In this document: in pieces, positions 25,027 to 25,029 of the stretch
Layout: every line of letters starts with the position of its first letter
How positions within the stretch are numbered: position 1 is the stretch's first letter
Assembly: GCA_035430965.1 (NCBI GenBank)
Contig: DAOMHQ010000061.1
Span: 1-25,029, forward strand
Source: JAKPRU01 sp029568995
GTDB taxonomy: Bacteria; Hinthialibacterota; Hinthialibacteria; Hinthialibacterales; JAKPRU01
Reading direction: 5' to 3'
DNA: 25,029 nucleotides
Program-made: the position numbers and the translations under genes
Notes under the pieces: model-generated
What the model saw: the letters and a program-made list of their open reading frames with translations, nothing else
What the model was told of the DNA's origin: nothing
The model's database searches: none

Positions 25027-25029
25027 ACT

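Overview
The window looks like a chromosomal segment of a free-living, carbohydrate-degrading bacterium of moderately high GC. Tat-type signals on Gfo/Idh/MocA oxidoreductases, duplicated sodium:solute symporters, clan GH-D glycosidases with a galactose-binding module, and ECF sigma/anti-sigma pairs together suggest the PVC superphylum or a similar group such as Hydrogenedentota, Sumerlaeota or Lentisphaerota. This is an inference from gene content; no phylogenetic marker apart from a partial tRNA is present.

Layout. (1) 1-44 is the 3' part of a tRNA-Gln(UUG). (2) 170-6364 encodes a giant secreted protein of Ig-like modules with a helical C-terminal region. (3) 6519-18860 is a carbohydrate locus. 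Three plus-strand genes (NPCBM/GH36-like 6519-9062, putative TIM-barrel hydrolase 14484-16775, GH36-like 16815-18860) flank a minus-strand block of two tandem SSS symporters (14070-12292, 12179-10404) and a Tat-exported oxidoreductase (10315-9101). The enzymes carry signal peptides, so oligosaccharides, probably alpha-galactosidic, may be cleaved outside the cytoplasm. Sugars could then enter through the symporters, and the oxidoreductase could modify them. (4) 19025-21181 is a KefB-type cation:proton antiporter with RCK domains. (5) 24844-21435 (minus strand) is a tight three-gene cluster: ECF sigma factor, single-pass anti-sigma-like protein, and a secreted protein with STN/secretin-N-like domains but no visible beta-barrel or secretin pore. 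It resembles a FecI/FecR/STN relay without the receptor and is the best candidate for an undescribed signalling module.

At least three classes of short palindromic repeats are scattered through the window (6418-6450, 14230-14337, 21388-21418, 23929-24053, 24968-25026). One copy lies in frame inside the anti-sigma gene and supplies about 40 residues between its cytoplasmic domain and its membrane segment.

The only gene-free stretch over 300 bases is 14071-14483. It holds a palindromic repeat, a hairpin with a T-rich tail and a TATAAT promoter candidate. No CRISPR array, transposase gene, prophage gene or rRNA was seen.
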